From: Aquimarina sp. U1-2
GTDB taxonomy: Bacteria; Bacteroidota; Bacteroidia; Flavobacteriales; Flavobacteriaceae
Assembly (NCBI RefSeq): GCF_017897595.1
Contig: NZ_JAGKIK010000010.1
Span: forward strand, 115,704-179,703
Reading direction: 5' to 3'
Length of the DNA: 64,000 nt
Shown: positions 48,270-58,235 of the stretch, one piece after another
How positions within the stretch are numbered: the stretch's first letter is position 1
Layout: each line of letters starts with the position of its first letter
Program-made: the position numbers and the translations under genes
Notes under the pieces: generated by a model
The model's database searches: none
What the model was told of the DNA's origin: nothing
Seen by the model: the letters and a program-made list of their open reading frames with translations, nothing else

Positions 48270-48719
48270 ATGCTAGAACCATTTGACGATAGTTATTTTA
48301 TGAAAAAAGCGTTGCAGGAAGCCGAGCTTGCTTTTGCTAAAGATGAAATTCCTGTTGGGGCAGTCATTGTAGTTAACGATCGAATCATTGCGCGAGCTCA
48401 TAATTTAACAGAGCTTCTTAATGATGTTACTGCTCATGCAGAAATGCAAGCCATTACCGCTGCATCGAATTTCTTGGGAGGTAAATATCTTAACGAATGT
48501 ACACTGTATGTAACATTAGAGCCTTGCCCTATGTGTGCAGGAGCTTTATATTGGAGTCAAATAAAAAGAGTAGTCTACGGTGCAAAAGATGAAAAGCGAG
48601 GATATAACGCCATGGGTACAAAGCTTCATCCTAAGACCGGGGTTACCGGTGGTGTGCTTCAAGAAGAATGCAGTAGACTTTTACAACATTTTTTTATACA
48701 AAAACGAAACTTAAACTGA
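48270..48719 (+). CDS. tadA: tRNA-specific adenosine deaminase-like nucleoside deaminase
   Basis: This is a 149-residue zinc deaminase. HAEMQAI gives the zinc His and catalytic Glu, and PCPMCAGAL gives the two zinc Cys. The spacing, the IPVGAVIVVND start block and the C-terminal FFIQKRNLN fit TadA, which makes inosine-34 in tRNA-Arg. A guanine deaminase is a less likely alternative. It is a single gene, divergent from dxs. Confidence 0.85.
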   Translation: MLEPFDDSYFMKKALQEAELAFAKDEIPVGAVIVVNDRIIARAHNLTELLNDVTAHAEMQAITAASNFLGGKYLNECTLYVTLEPCPMCAGALYWSQIKRVVYGAKDEKRGYNAMGTKLHPKTGVTGGVLQEECSRLLQHFFIQKRNLN

Positions 48720-48748
48720 AGCAATACCCGGTTCCTATCAGGGTAGAG

Positions 48749-48987
48749 TTTATTATATAGACGGGTTACCCATTTAGTTCGCATCATCATTCTATGATGA
48801 TAAAAACATCTATCCCTTTTCCTGTGCTCTATCTCACCTGTCGTTGTTACGGCGCCAACGTCTTCAAAAGGAAGGGAGGCAAAAGTCTCCCCTTGAGGGG
48901 AGATTTAGAGGGGTGTAAACCATAACTGATCTTAAATATCCCGGAAAGTAGTATCTGAGACTTAGATGGGTAACCCTATTATATAAA
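48749..48987. repeat. MITE-like element bounded by imperfect 27-bp inverted repeats
   Basis: The left end (48749-48777) contains TTATATAGACGGGTTACCCAT and the right end (48961-48987) ATGGGTAACCCTATTATATA; these pair over about 25 of 27 positions. The roughly 180-bp interior has no coding frame but holds a perfect hairpin TCTCCCC-TTGA-GGGGAGA (48886-48903). No clear target duplication was seen. A non-autonomous transposon remnant is the best guess. Confidence 0.5.
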
Positions 48988-49015
48988 ATTCCTTCTAGAG
49001 GTGCTGCGTACTCAG

Positions 49016-49052
49016 GATTTTGTTGGCACCGCCAAACGGTATAATACCTCGA
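49016..49052 (-). repeat. Inverted partner of the remnant at 44685-44722
   Basis: On the minus strand it reads GGTATTATACCG then TTTGGCGGTGCCAA then CAAAA, matching 44685-44722 at nearly all positions. It encodes the C-terminal-like peptide IPFGGANKILSTQHL and then a stop. TTGGC-GGT-GCCAA is itself a palindrome. It lies in the 552-bp gap between tadA and the cold-shock gene, which holds no intact gene. Confidence 0.45.
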
Positions 49053-49210
49053 AGTAGTTTCTAGTGCTGGTCTAAAATCTCTAATCTAAGCCCTTATTTT
49101 TTGATTGGTAGTACAATACCTTACTTTATTCATGTCATCGTAGCTGGTTTCTCTAGTGCCTTACATATGATTATAGGCTGAAAAAAGCTGTATTTAATAC
49201 GAAAATTTTA

Positions 49211-49247
49211 AAATAAAAAAGGCTGCCTAACTATTTTCAGGCAGCCT
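49211..49247 (-). terminator. Rho-independent terminator of the cold-shock gene
   Basis: AGGCTGCCT (49220-49228) and AGGCAGCCT (49239-49247) form a 9-bp stem with a 10-base loop. On the minus strand it is followed by a run of T residues (the A-run at 49211-49220). It lies 25 bp after the gene. Confidence 0.88.
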
Positions 49248-49271
49248 CTTGAAACTGGTTATTTTTATAGC

Positions 49272-49469
49272 TTAGTCATGAATTATTCGTACATGTGCTG
49301 CGATAACTCCTTTGCGTCCTTCTTCTTCTTGATACGCTACTTTGTCACCTTCATTTAAGGCTTCGCCGTCAATTCCTGAGGCATGCACAAAGATGTCTTT
49401 TCCTGTTTCGTCGTTGGTTATGAATCCATAACCTTTAGATTCATTAAAAAATTTAACTGTACCTTCCAT
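49272..49469 (-). CDS. Cold-shock domain protein
   Basis: This is a 65-residue single-domain RNA chaperone of the CspA family. RNP1-like KGYGFI and RNP2-like DIFVHAS are intact, and the start MEGTVKFFNESKG is typical. It binds single-stranded RNA/DNA and prevents RNA structure. It is the last gene of a minus-strand run, separated from the next gene by 87 bp, and has a strong terminator. Confidence 0.94.
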   Translation of the reverse strand: MEGTVKFFNESKGYGFITNDETGKDIFVHASGIDGEALNEGDKVAYQEEEGRKGVIAAHVRIIHD

Positions 49470-49556
49470 TGTATTAAAATAAAAATTTTTGAGATCTAAA
49501 GTTAGTTTTAAAAATTTAAGGAAGCGTTATTAAAATGTGAATATTTCTTAAATGTA

Positions 49557-49811
49557 TTAAGGCTTTCGCTCATTTTTTTGATCGTAATCCCTCATTTTCT
49601 TTAGGTTTTCATCGGTAAGCATATAATCTTTTACTTTTCTGTCTTTCCAACGATAGTAGATAAAGATAGGCATAAGAACAAAAGATGCAGCTAGTATTCC
49701 TATACCCACTAATTGGTCTCCAAAAGCATGATTGCCCGAGTTTTTATAGTAATATCCGGTACAAACTAAAACAACTACGCCAATAAAAAGAATACGAATA
49801 ACGTATTTCAT
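49557..49811 (-). CDS. Small two-helix membrane protein, unknown
   Basis: This is an 84-residue protein with membrane helices at about 4-22 and 32-52, followed by a charged cytosolic tail (RWKDRKVKDYMLTDENLKKMR). The family is unrecognised. It lies 65 bp downstream of the CLC gene on the same strand and may be cotranscribed. Confidence 0.6.
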   Translation of the reverse strand: MKYVIRILFIGVVVLVCTGYYYKNSGNHAFGDQLVGIGILAASFVLMPIFIYYRWKDRKVKDYMLTDENLKKMRDYDQKNERKP

Positions 49812-49876
49812 AGTAAATATAGTATTAAATAGACAGCCTACCTTGCTATACGTTTTGGTAACTTAACGTTTAGTTT

Positions 49877-51658
49877 TTAAGTAAAATTAATCAATTTTCT
49901 ACGATACGAGGTCAGCAATTTTGATTTTGAAATAAAACCAAAGTATTTTCCATTTTTGATAACAGGTAAATTCCATGCACCCGTATCTTGAAATTTTTGC
50001 ATGACCATTTTTACATTGTCTTGTTCGTAAATAATAACCGTAGATGTGGGTGACAAGAGCGTTTCGACTTTTACTTTATGGTACATGGTGATATCGAACA
50101 TAATATCTCGAATATTATCCAGTGTAACGATACCTACCAAATGTTCAAATTCATCAATTACAGGGAACAAATTTCGATTCGACTTGGCAACAGCCTCACT
50201 CAACAGTTGCTTTAAAGTGTAAGTGGGAGAAACCGGTATAAAATTAGTTTCTATACAGTCTTCAAGATTCATGAGCGTAAGTACGGTTTGATCTTTGTCA
50301 TGGGTAAGCAAATGTCCTTGTTCCGCCAGTTCTGAAGTATAGATATTGTGTTCCATTTTATTCTTAGAAATAAAAAATGAGATAGATGTAGTAATCATTA
50401 AAGGAACAAATAACCCATAACTCGAGGTGATTTCGGCAATTAAAAATATTGAAGTAAGCGGTGCATGTAAAACACCTGCAATAAGGCCTGCCATACCCAA
50501 CAGTGTAAAATTGGCCTCAGATACGTCAAAACCCAACCCCAGATTATTAATTACTTTAGCAACTACGTTGCCCAGGGAGCTACCCATAACCATGGTAGGA
50601 ATAAAGATTCCGCCAGATCCGCCTGCGGCAAAAGTTGCCGTCATAGCTATAGCTTTAAAGATGATGATACCTGTTAATAATGCGATTACGATCCATATGT
50701 TTTCGGTCATAGTATCAAAAGGAGTTTTGCCAATAGCCTTAAAATGGTCTCCGTGTAATAAATCATTGATAAATCCAAGCCCTTCTCCGTAGAGTGGAGG
50801 AATAAAATAAAGCATAATGCCTATTGCCAAACCACCAACAAAGAGCTTGTATATTTTTCTGGGAAAGCGATCAAAGAAGTGAAGGATTCCAAAGTACATT
50901 TTTGTGAAATAAATAGAGGCAAAGGCTGTTCCGATGCCCAATGCTATATAAAAAGGAGTGTCGTAAATGTCAAATTTCTCAATGACTTCAAACCTGAATA
51001 ACACTTCGTCCCCTAAAAAGAAATAAGAAGTAATAATGGCAGAAACCGATGCAAAAAGTAAAGGTAATAGCGAGGCCAAGGTAAGATCCAGACTAAATAC
51101 TTCAACAGCAAACACCAACCCTGCCAGTGGAGATTTGAAAACTGCCGAAATAGCACCCGCTGCCGCACAACCTATTAATAAAAAACGAGTTTTGCCACTC
51201 ATTTTCAATAAAGTACAAAGGTCTGAGCTTAATGTAGAACCTGAGCCAATAGCAGGTCCTAAAAGCCCTACAGATCCCCCGAAACCTACGGTTATTGGAG
51301 CCAGTATAAGTGGTAAATAGCCATGAATTGACTTTATAATTCCGTCTTTTTTAGAAAGAGAATGTAGAATAAGCGGAATTGCCGATCGCACATTTTTTTT
51401 AAATATAAATTCTGTAATAAGGTAAACAAACAATAAACCCACCACGGGAATTATAAAATAAAAAGATGTTTGCCACGAAATGATATCACTTTGAAGGATT
51501 ACTTCTATAAGATGTGTCAGGTTTTTAAGGAGTAAAGAAATAAGTCCCGCCGCAAAACCCACAAGAATACTTAATATCAGAATAAAGTTTTTATTGGAGA
51601 TATTGCGATATCGCCATTTTAAAATTTTATAGAGGAACGATTTTTTTGAGGCAACCAT
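49877..51658 (-). CDS. CLC-type chloride channel with C-terminal CBS domains
   Basis: This is a 593-residue protein: a CLC membrane domain (about 25-430) and two CBS domains (about 455-590). The anion-filter segments are SAIP (S92-P95), GGSVGLLGPAIG (128-138) and GGSGGIFIPTMV. At the position of the external gating glutamate (GxEGP) there is Leu133, and at the position of the internal proton glutamate (E203 of E. coli ClC) there is Val187, next to E186. Both glutamates are needed for H+/Cl- exchange in transporters and both are replaced in some animal CLC channels, so this protein is probably a channel. It is the fourth gene of the aspS-led run. Confidence 0.92.
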   Translation of the reverse strand: MVASKKSFLYKILKWRYRNISNKNFILILSILVGFAAGLISLLLKNLTHLIEVILQSDIISWQTSFYFIIPVVGLLFVYLITEFIFKKNVRSAIPLILHSLSKKDGIIKSIHGYLPLILAPITVGFGGSVGLLGPAIGSGSTLSSDLCTLLKMSGKTRFLLIGCAAAGAISAVFKSPLAGLVFAVEVFSLDLTLASLLPLLFASVSAIITSYFFLGDEVLFRFEVIEKFDIYDTPFYIALGIGTAFASIYFTKMYFGILHFFDRFPRKIYKLFVGGLAIGIMLYFIPPLYGEGLGFINDLLHGDHFKAIGKTPFDTMTENIWIVIALLTGIIIFKAIAMTATFAAGGSGGIFIPTMVMGSSLGNVVAKVINNLGLGFDVSEANFTLLGMAGLIAGVLHAPLTSIFLIAEITSSYGLFVPLMITTSISFFISKNKMEHNIYTSELAEQGHLLTHDKDQTVLTLMNLEDCIETNFIPVSPTYTLKQLLSEAVAKSNRNLFPVIDEFEHLVGIVTLDNIRDIMFDITMYHKVKVETLLSPTSTVIIYEQDNVKMVMQKFQDTGAWNLPVIKNGKYFGFISKSKLLTSYRRKLINFT

Positions 51659-51750
51659 ACATTATTTTAATCATGCAAATTCAGAAAACATATTCTGTAC
51701 AGAGGTATCTATAAGATTTGTTCTTGAATTTACATTTAAAACGTATAAAG

Positions 51751-52596
51751 TTAACTATTTTCGATAAGCTTTTTAAGTTCTTCTAGATCTTGGATGTAAA
51801 TTTGATATAATACCTCTACATATCCACGCTTGTGAACAAATCCGGTATTGAAATCTTCAATCGCTTTTGTGATATGCCTTCGCGCATTGTTGATGTCTTT
51901 TTGCTTCAAAAAACATTTAGATAAATAAAAATGAGCGTCGGCATAGTGATTTCCAGAATATTTTAAAACTTTGTGAAAGTCTTCAATGGCCTTATTATAG
52001 TCTTTTTCAAGATATGCCACTATACCACGATATAAAAAAGCGGTTACGTCTACATAATCTTCGCCCGAAGCTTTGATTTGATCATTTATATAGGTGTCGA
52101 AGAAAGATTTTGATTTTGTATAGTCTTTTAAACCGAGATAAGCGAGACCTCTCATATAATTTACACTCTGTCCTTGGGGAGTATCATCAAAATTAGGCGT
52201 TAAAATATCGGTGGCATTAAAATCCTCAATCGCTTTTTTATAATTTCTGTAGAAATATAAGTATAAGTATCCTCTCCATCCTTGCCACTCTTCGGGGTTA
52301 AGTTCGACAGCTTTATCAAACAGAGGTTTCCATCTGGTAGGCATACCTCTTTTTAAATACGGAATAGATAACATTCTCCATGCATCTGCATTTTCAGGAT
52401 CTATTGCGAGTGCTTTTTCTATATAAATCATTGATTCCGGCGTGCCTTGAAGTTCTGGAGCTTCTACAATTTCATCCCCTCCGTTAATCATTTCGTTCGA
52501 TATTCTTTTATCTTCAGGAGTCGGATTTTCTGCACAACTGAAAACAATAAGGATCAGAACAAAACCGCTAAGGTAAAATTTCAGAAATTTCTCCAT
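51751..52596 (-). CDS. TPR-repeat lipoprotein
   Basis: This is a 281-residue protein. The signal peptide ends in a lipobox (IVFSC, Cys about residue 21). Tetratricopeptide repeats follow (about 55-255): PENADAWRMLSIPYLKRG, YFYRNYKKAIEDFNATD, YLEKDYNKAIEDFHKVL and ADAHFYLSKCFLKQKD. It is probably an envelope scaffold. The start overlaps the end of the upstream gene by 29 bases, so the two are coupled. The partner is unknown. Confidence 0.8.
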   Translation of the reverse strand: MEKFLKFYLSGFVLILIVFSCAENPTPEDKRISNEMINGGDEIVEAPELQGTPESMIYIEKALAIDPENADAWRMLSIPYLKRGMPTRWKPLFDKAVELNPEEWQGWRGYLYLYFYRNYKKAIEDFNATDILTPNFDDTPQGQSVNYMRGLAYLGLKDYTKSKSFFDTYINDQIKASGEDYVDVTAFLYRGIVAYLEKDYNKAIEDFHKVLKYSGNHYADAHFYLSKCFLKQKDINNARRHITKAIEDFNTGFVHKRGYVEVLYQIYIQDLEELKKLIENS

Positions 52597-53098
52597 CTTC
52601 TATTTTATAAGATACATACATGTAATAATTAATGCCGCTTTTTTTGGATCGATACCCATTCCAGTTCTCTTTATCTGCGGTTAGTTGAAAAAGCTGGTTC
52701 ACCATATCCTCAGACAATGTCGTTTCTTCCAAACCAAGGTTCATTTGTACAATTTCATATCTTCCGGTTTCGCCACGACAATTAACAATAAATCTAAAAT
52801 TTAGATATCCCGAGTCTGTATATCCCTTATTTCGATATGTAGCCCGTATGGTTTTGTCGAAAACTCCCTTGTTTGGCTTATAAGCATGTTTTGGCAATCC
52901 GTGATGTGTACCTTTTATGTCTTCATCACCACAGATTTCAAAGTTTATGTCAGAGATTGTGGTTTCAGGATCCAAGTAGCCAATATAGTTTGGGTATTTC
53001 TCTGTAGAAGCGTCATTATTTTTACAAGAATTCAAACAGATCAAGAAAAAAATGATCAAACCAAACATCTTTCCAGCAGTTGATAGAAAAAGCCTCAT
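52568..53098 (-). CDS. Lipoprotein with TonB-C-like domain, unknown
   Basis: This is a 176-residue protein with a lipobox (CLNSC, Cys about residue 25). The body (about 65-165) resembles the C-terminal domain of TonB-like proteins: FRFIVNCRGETGRYEIVQMN and a region of Leu/Thr ending NQLFQLTADKENW. A second ATG at residue 11 could be the start. It begins five bases after the aspS stop and overlaps the TPR gene, so it is in the aspS run. The function is unknown. Confidence 0.65.
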   Translation of the reverse strand: MRLFLSTAGKMFGLIIFFLICLNSCKNNDASTEKYPNYIGYLDPETTISDINFEICGDEDIKGTHHGLPKHAYKPNKGVFDKTIRATYRNKGYTDSGYLNFRFIVNCRGETGRYEIVQMNLGLEETTLSEDMVNQLFQLTADKENWNGYRSKKSGINYYMYVSYKIEDGEISEILP

Positions 53099-53103
53099 TT
53101 TAG

Positions 53104-54852
53104 TTACAAATCAAGTTGGATATGCAGCTCTTTAAGCTGATCGTTATCAATTGCTGCGGGTGCGTCAATCATTACATCGCGTCCGTTATTATTTTTAGGA
53201 AAGGCGATAAAATCTCGTATCGTTTCTTGACCACCTAGTATAGCTACCAATCGATCAAGCCCAAATGCGATGCCACCATGGGGAGGTGCCCCATATTGAA
53301 ACGCATCCATCAAAAACCCGAATTGAGCTTTTGCTTCATCTGGTGTAAACCCGAGATAATCAAACATAAGCGCCTGCGTTGCCGTATCGTGAATTCGAAT
53401 TGAACCCCCACCGATTTCATTACCATTTAGCACCAAATCATATGCATTTGCTCTTACCTCGCCTGGTTTCGAATTTAAAAGAGTAATATCTTCGGGTTTG
53501 GGAGAAGTAAATGGATGGTGCATGGCATGATAACGTTCTGTTTCATCATCCCACTCTAATAGCGGAAAATCTACCACCCATAGTGGTGCAAATTCTTCTG
53601 GATTTCGCAGTCCCAAACGATCAGCGAGCTCCATTCGTAAAGCACTTAATTGTGCTCTTACCTTGTTCTTTTGACCAGAAAGAATACAGATCAAATCTCC
53701 GGTTTGCGCTTTGGTTACTTTGGCCCATTGCGCCAGATCTTCTTGATTATAAAATTTATCAACCGATGATTTATAGCTTCCATCATCATTACATTTTACA
53801 TACACCATTCCCAGGGCACCAACCTGAGGGCGTTTAACCCATTCAATAAGTTTATCTATTTCTTTTCTGGTATAGGATGCACCGCCGGGAACCGCTATAC
53901 CTACGACTAATTCGGCATCATTAAATACTTTGAAATCTTTGTGTTGTGTGACTTTATTAAGTTCTCCAAATTTCATCCCAAAACGAATGTCTGGCTTATC
54001 GTTTCCATAAGTTTGCATAGCTTCAGCATACGTTATTCTCGGGAATTCATCACAATCGACATTTTTAATTTCTTTCAGTAAATGACGGGTTAACCCTTCA
54101 AATACAGTAAGCACATCCTCTTGCGTAACAAAAGCCATTTCACAATCAATCTGGGTAAACTCAGGCTGCCTGTCGGCTCGTAAATCTTCATCCCGAAAAC
54201 ATTTTACGATTTGAAAATACTTATCCATTCCGCCCACCATAAGCAACTGTTTAAAGGTTTGGGGTGATTGTGGCAGTGCATAAAACTGGCCTTCGTTCAT
54301 TCTAGAGGGAACTACAAAATCCCTGGCGCCCTCTGGTGTTGATTTAATGAGATACGGTGTTTCTACTTCTATAAAATTTTTATCAGAGAGATACTGTCGA
54401 ACCTGCATGGTTACCTGATGACGAAATATCAAATTATTTTTAACCGGGTTGCGACGAATATCCAGATATCGATATTTCATTCTAAGATCTTCGCCACCAT
54501 CGGTTTCGTTTTCTATCGTAAAAGGCGGTACAATAGCCTCGTTAAGAATAGTAAGCTCGGTCACTAGAATTTCTATGTCGCCAGTAGGGATGTTTGTATT
54601 TTTAGACTCCCGTTCGATGACATGACCTTTTACCTGAATTACAAACTCTCTTCCCAGAGTTTTTGCTTTTTCTACCACCTGTGCAGGTGTTCTTTCTGCA
54701 TCAAATATCAATTGTGTAATCCCGTAGCGATCTCTAAGATCTACCCAAATTATAAATCCTTTGTCACGCGTTTTTTGAACCCAGCCGGCCAGGGTAACTT
54801 CGGTGTTCATATGTGAGGCACGCAATTCGCCACATGAATGACTTCTATACAT
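53104..54852 (-). CDS. aspS: Aspartate-tRNA ligase
   Basis: This is a 582-residue bacterial-type AspRS. ATG 54852 ([11 protein letters not shown]) is chosen over 54897, which would add 15 residues not found in the family. An N-terminal OB anticodon-binding domain ([24 protein letters not shown], cited as [14 protein letters not shown]) is followed by class II motif 2 ([21 protein letters not shown], cited as [17 protein letters not shown]), the bacterial GAD insertion, and motif 3 [11 protein letters not shown] near the C-terminus. It heads a minus-strand run with two lipoproteins, CLC, an 84-residue membrane protein and a cold-shock gene. Confidence 0.96.
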   Translation of the reverse strand: MYRSHSCGELRASHMNTEVTLAGWVQKTRDKGFIIWVDLRDRYGITQLIFDAERTPAQVVEKAKTLGREFVIQVKGHVIERESKNTNIPTGDIEILVTELTILNEAIVPPFTIENETDGGEDLRMKYRYLDIRRNPVKNNLIFRHQVTMQVRQYLSDKNFIEVETPYLIKSTPEGARDFVVPSRMNEGQFYALPQSPQTFKQLLMVGGMDKYFQIVKCFRDEDLRADRQPEFTQIDCEMAFVTQEDVLTVFEGLTRHLLKEIKNVDCDEFPRITYAEAMQTYGNDKPDIRFGMKFGELNKVTQHKDFKVFNDAELVVGIAVPGGASYTRKEIDKLIEWVKRPQVGALGMVYVKCNDDGSYKSSVDKFYNQEDLAQWAKVTKAQTGDLICILSGQKNKVRAQLSALRMELADRLGLRNPEEFAPLWVVDFPLLEWDDETERYHAMHHPFTSPKPEDITLLNSKPGEVRANAYDLVLNGNEIGGGSIRIHDTATQALMFDYLGFTPDEAKAQFGFLMDAFQYGAPPHGGIAFGLDRLVAILGGQETIRDFIAFPKNNNGRDVMIDAPAAIDNDQLKELHIQLDL

Positions 54853-55218
54853 AGTATTTTCGGTTTTTTTTTTACTACAGTGGTAGTATACAGACATCTT
54901 TACCCATTTCTAATGCGTATTATAACATCAAGTAAACTCCTACGCTAATGTTGGACAACGACTAAGAGGGCAAAAATAAAAAGATTTGGCGATTTGTAAT
55001 CAACTCTATGCAGAATAGTTTAGAAATATGGTGGCATATCGCAGATATATTTTGAATGAAGAACTAAAATGTTAAAGAAATAAATAGTTATTATCAATTT
55101 TACGGTTAAACCATAATTAGTGCAGTTTACTGTATATTTTATTGCGAACAACTGTTAGTTTAACATTGTTTTTTCAATTTCTTTTAATAGCTTTAACACT
55201 TCATTTAAACAAATCATT
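54853..55218. promoter_or_regulatory. Divergent promoter region between aspS and susC
   Basis: These 366 bp are AT-rich. CAAAAATA at 54971-54978 is a minus-strand match to TAnnTTTG and could be the aspS -7 box, but no partner box is clear. On the susC side no exact match was found. No gene is present. Confidence 0.4.
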
Positions 55219-58200
55219 ATGAAACAACAAACTCATCTTAGCAAAATAGTAGTTTTGCTATTTTTAATTTTTGCTCCAGTACTTATGTATGCTCAAGAGA
55301 CAATTACCGGAAAGGTGGTAATCGAAGAAACAGGAGAAGGAGCACCATTTGTTAATATTATCGAGAACGGTACCGACAATGGTACGGCTACCGATATTAA
55401 TGGTAATTTTTCGATTACGGTAAGCACCTTACCAGCACGTTTGCGCGTATTTGCTCTCGGATTTTCTACTAAAATGGTAGATGTAGCTACAGCCGGAGCT
55501 ATAACTATTGAGATAGGAGAGTCTACAGAAGCCTTGGAAGAGGTCGTAGTGACTGGTTTGGCAACATCTGTGAAACGGGCTAATCTGGCGAATGCTGTGT
55601 CTACCGTTTCTGCTGAAGAACTTGTGGGTATAACGGCACAAACTACAGTAGATGGAGCTTTATATGGTAAAATTCCGGGGGTAAATATTACACAATCCTC
55701 GGGTGCACCAGGAGGTGGTTTTGCACTTCGACTACGCGGAATTTCATCCATAATAGGAAACAATCAACCTTTATTTATAGTAGATGGGGTGTATATCAGT
55801 AATTTAGAGATTCCTTCAGGATTGCGTTTTGCATCAGGCGCTAATAGAGGTAATGAAGAAAATTCTGGAAATAGATTGGCTGATTTGGATCCAAATGATA
55901 TAGAAAATATTGAAGTTTTAAAAGGAGCTTCCGCAGCTGCAATATATGGCCAACGCGGTAATGCAGGTGTAGTTATCATAACCACTAAACGAGGTAAAAG
56001 CGGTAAAACACGAATACGTTTTGCTCAGGACGTTGGATTTACTAAAATTCTTAATCCATTAGGATTGCGATCATGGACAGAAGAGAGTGTTTTTGATGCC
56101 TTCTTCACTCCCAATCCTAATGATCCGGAAGCCGAAGCTAACTCAAGAGCCTCTGCCGAGGCAGAGGTAGCTGCTTTTCGAAATGCAATACAAAATGGAG
56201 GATTAATAGATTATGAAGATGAAATTTACGGAGAAACGGGATTAATAACCGAGACTAAAATTAGTGCTAGTGGTGGTAATGAAAATACTAAGTTTTATGT
56301 AGGAGCCTCTCATCGCGATGAAGAAGGGATCATTCGCAATACGGGTTTTGAAAGAATTTCAATGAGAGCTAATATAGACCACAAAGTATCTGATTTCTTT
56401 AGTTTTTCTGCATCGTCTAATTATGTACGAAGTACTTCGAGTAGAAGTTTTACAGGAAATGAAAACGAAGGCGGGTTAAGCTTTGGATACAATCTTGCAT
56501 ATACCAGACCATGGACCAACCTTTTTCCTGATGCCGAAGGCAATTATCCTGACAACGATGATCCATCTGCTAATGGAAATATGCTTTTGGTAAGAGATCT
56601 GGCCAGGAATGAAGATTCGAATAATAGATTTATTCAAGGGCTGAAAACTAATTTCAATTTTCTTAGAACAGACAAACATAATGTAAAACTTGTTTTAAAT
56701 GGAGGGATCGATTATCTGGCCAACGAGACTTTTGTATATGTTCCTGAAATTCATCAAGCACAAAGAGATAGAGATAATGGGTTTATAGGTGTTGGAAAAA
56801 ACAATTTTACGAATTTTAATTTACAGGCTATAGGGGTTTGGAATTACAATGCCTTCAACGGAAACTTGGGACTTACAACACAGGCAGGAACATCTTATCT
56901 TGAACAAGAAGCAGATCAGGTTTTCAACCAAACAACGCAGTTAGTTCTTAACCAAACTAACCTTACCCAGGGTTTTGCCCAGCAAATCACTCAAAACCAG
57001 TTTAAGATTAAAGAATTTGGATATTTCTTCCAAACAGAGGCGAACTACAAAGATCAAATTATTGGTACTGTGGGACTTAGATTAGATAAATCAACCTTAA
57101 ATGGAGATCCTAATGAACTATACAGTTTCCCGAAGGCTTCTTTGGCAGTAAATATTGCAAACTTTGATTTCTGGACTATTGAAAACGTAAACCAATTAAA
57201 ATTAAGGGCTGCTTATGGAGAAACCGGAAACTCAGCCGCTTTCGGTTCAATTTTTACAGTTCTGGGACCTGTTGCTATTGGTGGGAACGGGGGGTTATCT
57301 ATTGGTGGCAGACCGAATGAGCCTGATGCAGGAATTTTAGGCAACCCTGATGTAGCACCCGAAACATCTACTGAATTTGAGATCGGGTTCGATACTCGAC
57401 TATTTGATATGGTAACTCTAGAAGCTACGTATTATAATCGAGAAGTCAGAGATCTTTTATTAAGAAGAAACTTACCTAGAACATCCGGATTTAACACTGA
57501 AACAAGAAATTTTTCGGATCTTGTAAATCAAGGGGTAGAAATTACATTAAACGTTGATGCTTTTAATACTGAAAACTTTTTCTGGAACTCTGGAGTGCAA
57601 TTTTGGTTAAATCGATCTGAGATAACACGCCTAACTGTTCCTCCTTTTGGACAACCGGGAGCTGGATTTGGTTTAGGTTTCGGTACATTTTATATAGAAG
57701 AAGGCGCACCCATCACCGAAATTGTAGCTAATGTTGATGGAGAACCTACAGCTATTGGGGATGTAGAACCCGATTTTCAAATGTCTTTCACCAATCAAAT
57801 GACATTCTTTAAAAACTGGGACCTTTCTTTTCTTTTACACTGGAAAGAAGGTGGGAATAATTTGAACCTTACCCGATTATTATCTGATGATGGAAGAACA
57901 ACTGCAGATTTGGGAACACCAGAAGGGCAAGCCAGATTAAATGCTTCTGGCCCCAGACGATTTATTGAGCCTGCGGGATATGTGCGACTTAGAGAAGCTG
58001 CCTTATATTATAGATTTCCCCAGAGCAGCTTACAATGGTTAGGAGACGGTATCAGTGGTATTAAACTCGGCGTATCAGGGCGCAATTTATTTACCATTAC
58101 AGATTATAGCAGTTATGATCCCGAAGTTTCTGTAAATGGTGGCGCAGGTTTATCCTCTGGTTTAGAGGTGACTCCATTCCCCAGTACAAAACAATACTAT

Positions 58201-58224
58201 TTTCATGTAAGTGTTAATTTTTAA
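55219..58224 (+). CDS. SusC/RagA family TonB-dependent outer-membrane transporter
   Basis: This is a 1001-residue protein. A signal peptide ends near residue 26 (VLMYAQ), followed by a carboxypeptidase-regulatory-like beta sandwich (about 30-105, ITGKVVIEETGEGAPFVNI). A TonB-box-like EEVVVTG leads to the plug (about 115-240, GKIPGVNITQSSG and PLFIVDGVYI), and a 22-strand barrel fills the rest, ending FHVSVNF. It imports a ligand too large for porins with the SusD partner 11 bp downstream. No degradative enzyme is near, so the substrate is not predictable. Confidence 0.92.
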   Translation: MKQQTHLSKIVVLLFLIFAPVLMYAQETITGKVVIEETGEGAPFVNIIENGTDNGTATDINGNFSITVSTLPARLRVFALGFSTKMVDVATAGAITIEIGESTEALEEVVVTGLATSVKRANLANAVSTVSAEELVGITAQTTVDGALYGKIPGVNITQSSGAPGGGFALRLRGISSIIGNNQPLFIVDGVYISNLEIPSGLRFASGANRGNEENSGNRLADLDPNDIENIEVLKGASAAAIYGQRGNAGVVIITTKRGKSGKTRIRFAQDVGFTKILNPLGLRSWTEESVFDAFFTPNPNDPEAEANSRASAEAEVAAFRNAIQNGGLIDYEDEIYGETGLITETKISASGGNENTKFYVGASHRDEEGIIRNTGFERISMRANIDHKVSDFFSFSASSNYVRSTSSRSFTGNENEGGLSFGYNLAYTRPWTNLFPDAEGNYPDNDDPSANGNMLLVRDLARNEDSNNRFIQGLKTNFNFLRTDKHNVKLVLNGGIDYLANETFVYVPEIHQAQRDRDNGFIGVGKNNFTNFNLQAIGVWNYNAFNGNLGLTTQAGTSYLEQEADQVFNQTTQLVLNQTNLTQGFAQQITQNQFKIKEFGYFFQTEANYKDQIIGTVGLRLDKSTLNGDPNELYSFPKASLAVNIANFDFWTIENVNQLKLRAAYGETGNSAAFGSIFTVLGPVAIGGNGGLSIGGRPNEPDAGILGNPDVAPETSTEFEIGFDTRLFDMVTLEATYYNREVRDLLLRRNLPRTSGFNTETRNFSDLVNQGVEITLNVDAFNTENFFWNSGVQFWLNRSEITRLTVPPFGQPGAGFGLGFGTFYIEEGAPITEIVANVDGEPTAIGDVEPDFQMSFTNQMTFFKNWDLSFLLHWKEGGNNLNLTRLLSDDGRTTADLGTPEGQARLNASGPRRFIEPAGYVRLREAALYYRFPQSSLQWLGDGISGIKLGVSGRNLFTITDYSSYDPEVSVNGGAGLSSGLEVTPFPSTKQYYFHVSVNF

Positions 58225-58235
58225 TAAAGAAAACA

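Noticed and set aside
55293..55763. Minus-strand frame of 156 codons inside susC
   Set aside because: It is antisense to the conserved N-terminal and plug domains of a TonB-dependent transporter and resembles no known protein.
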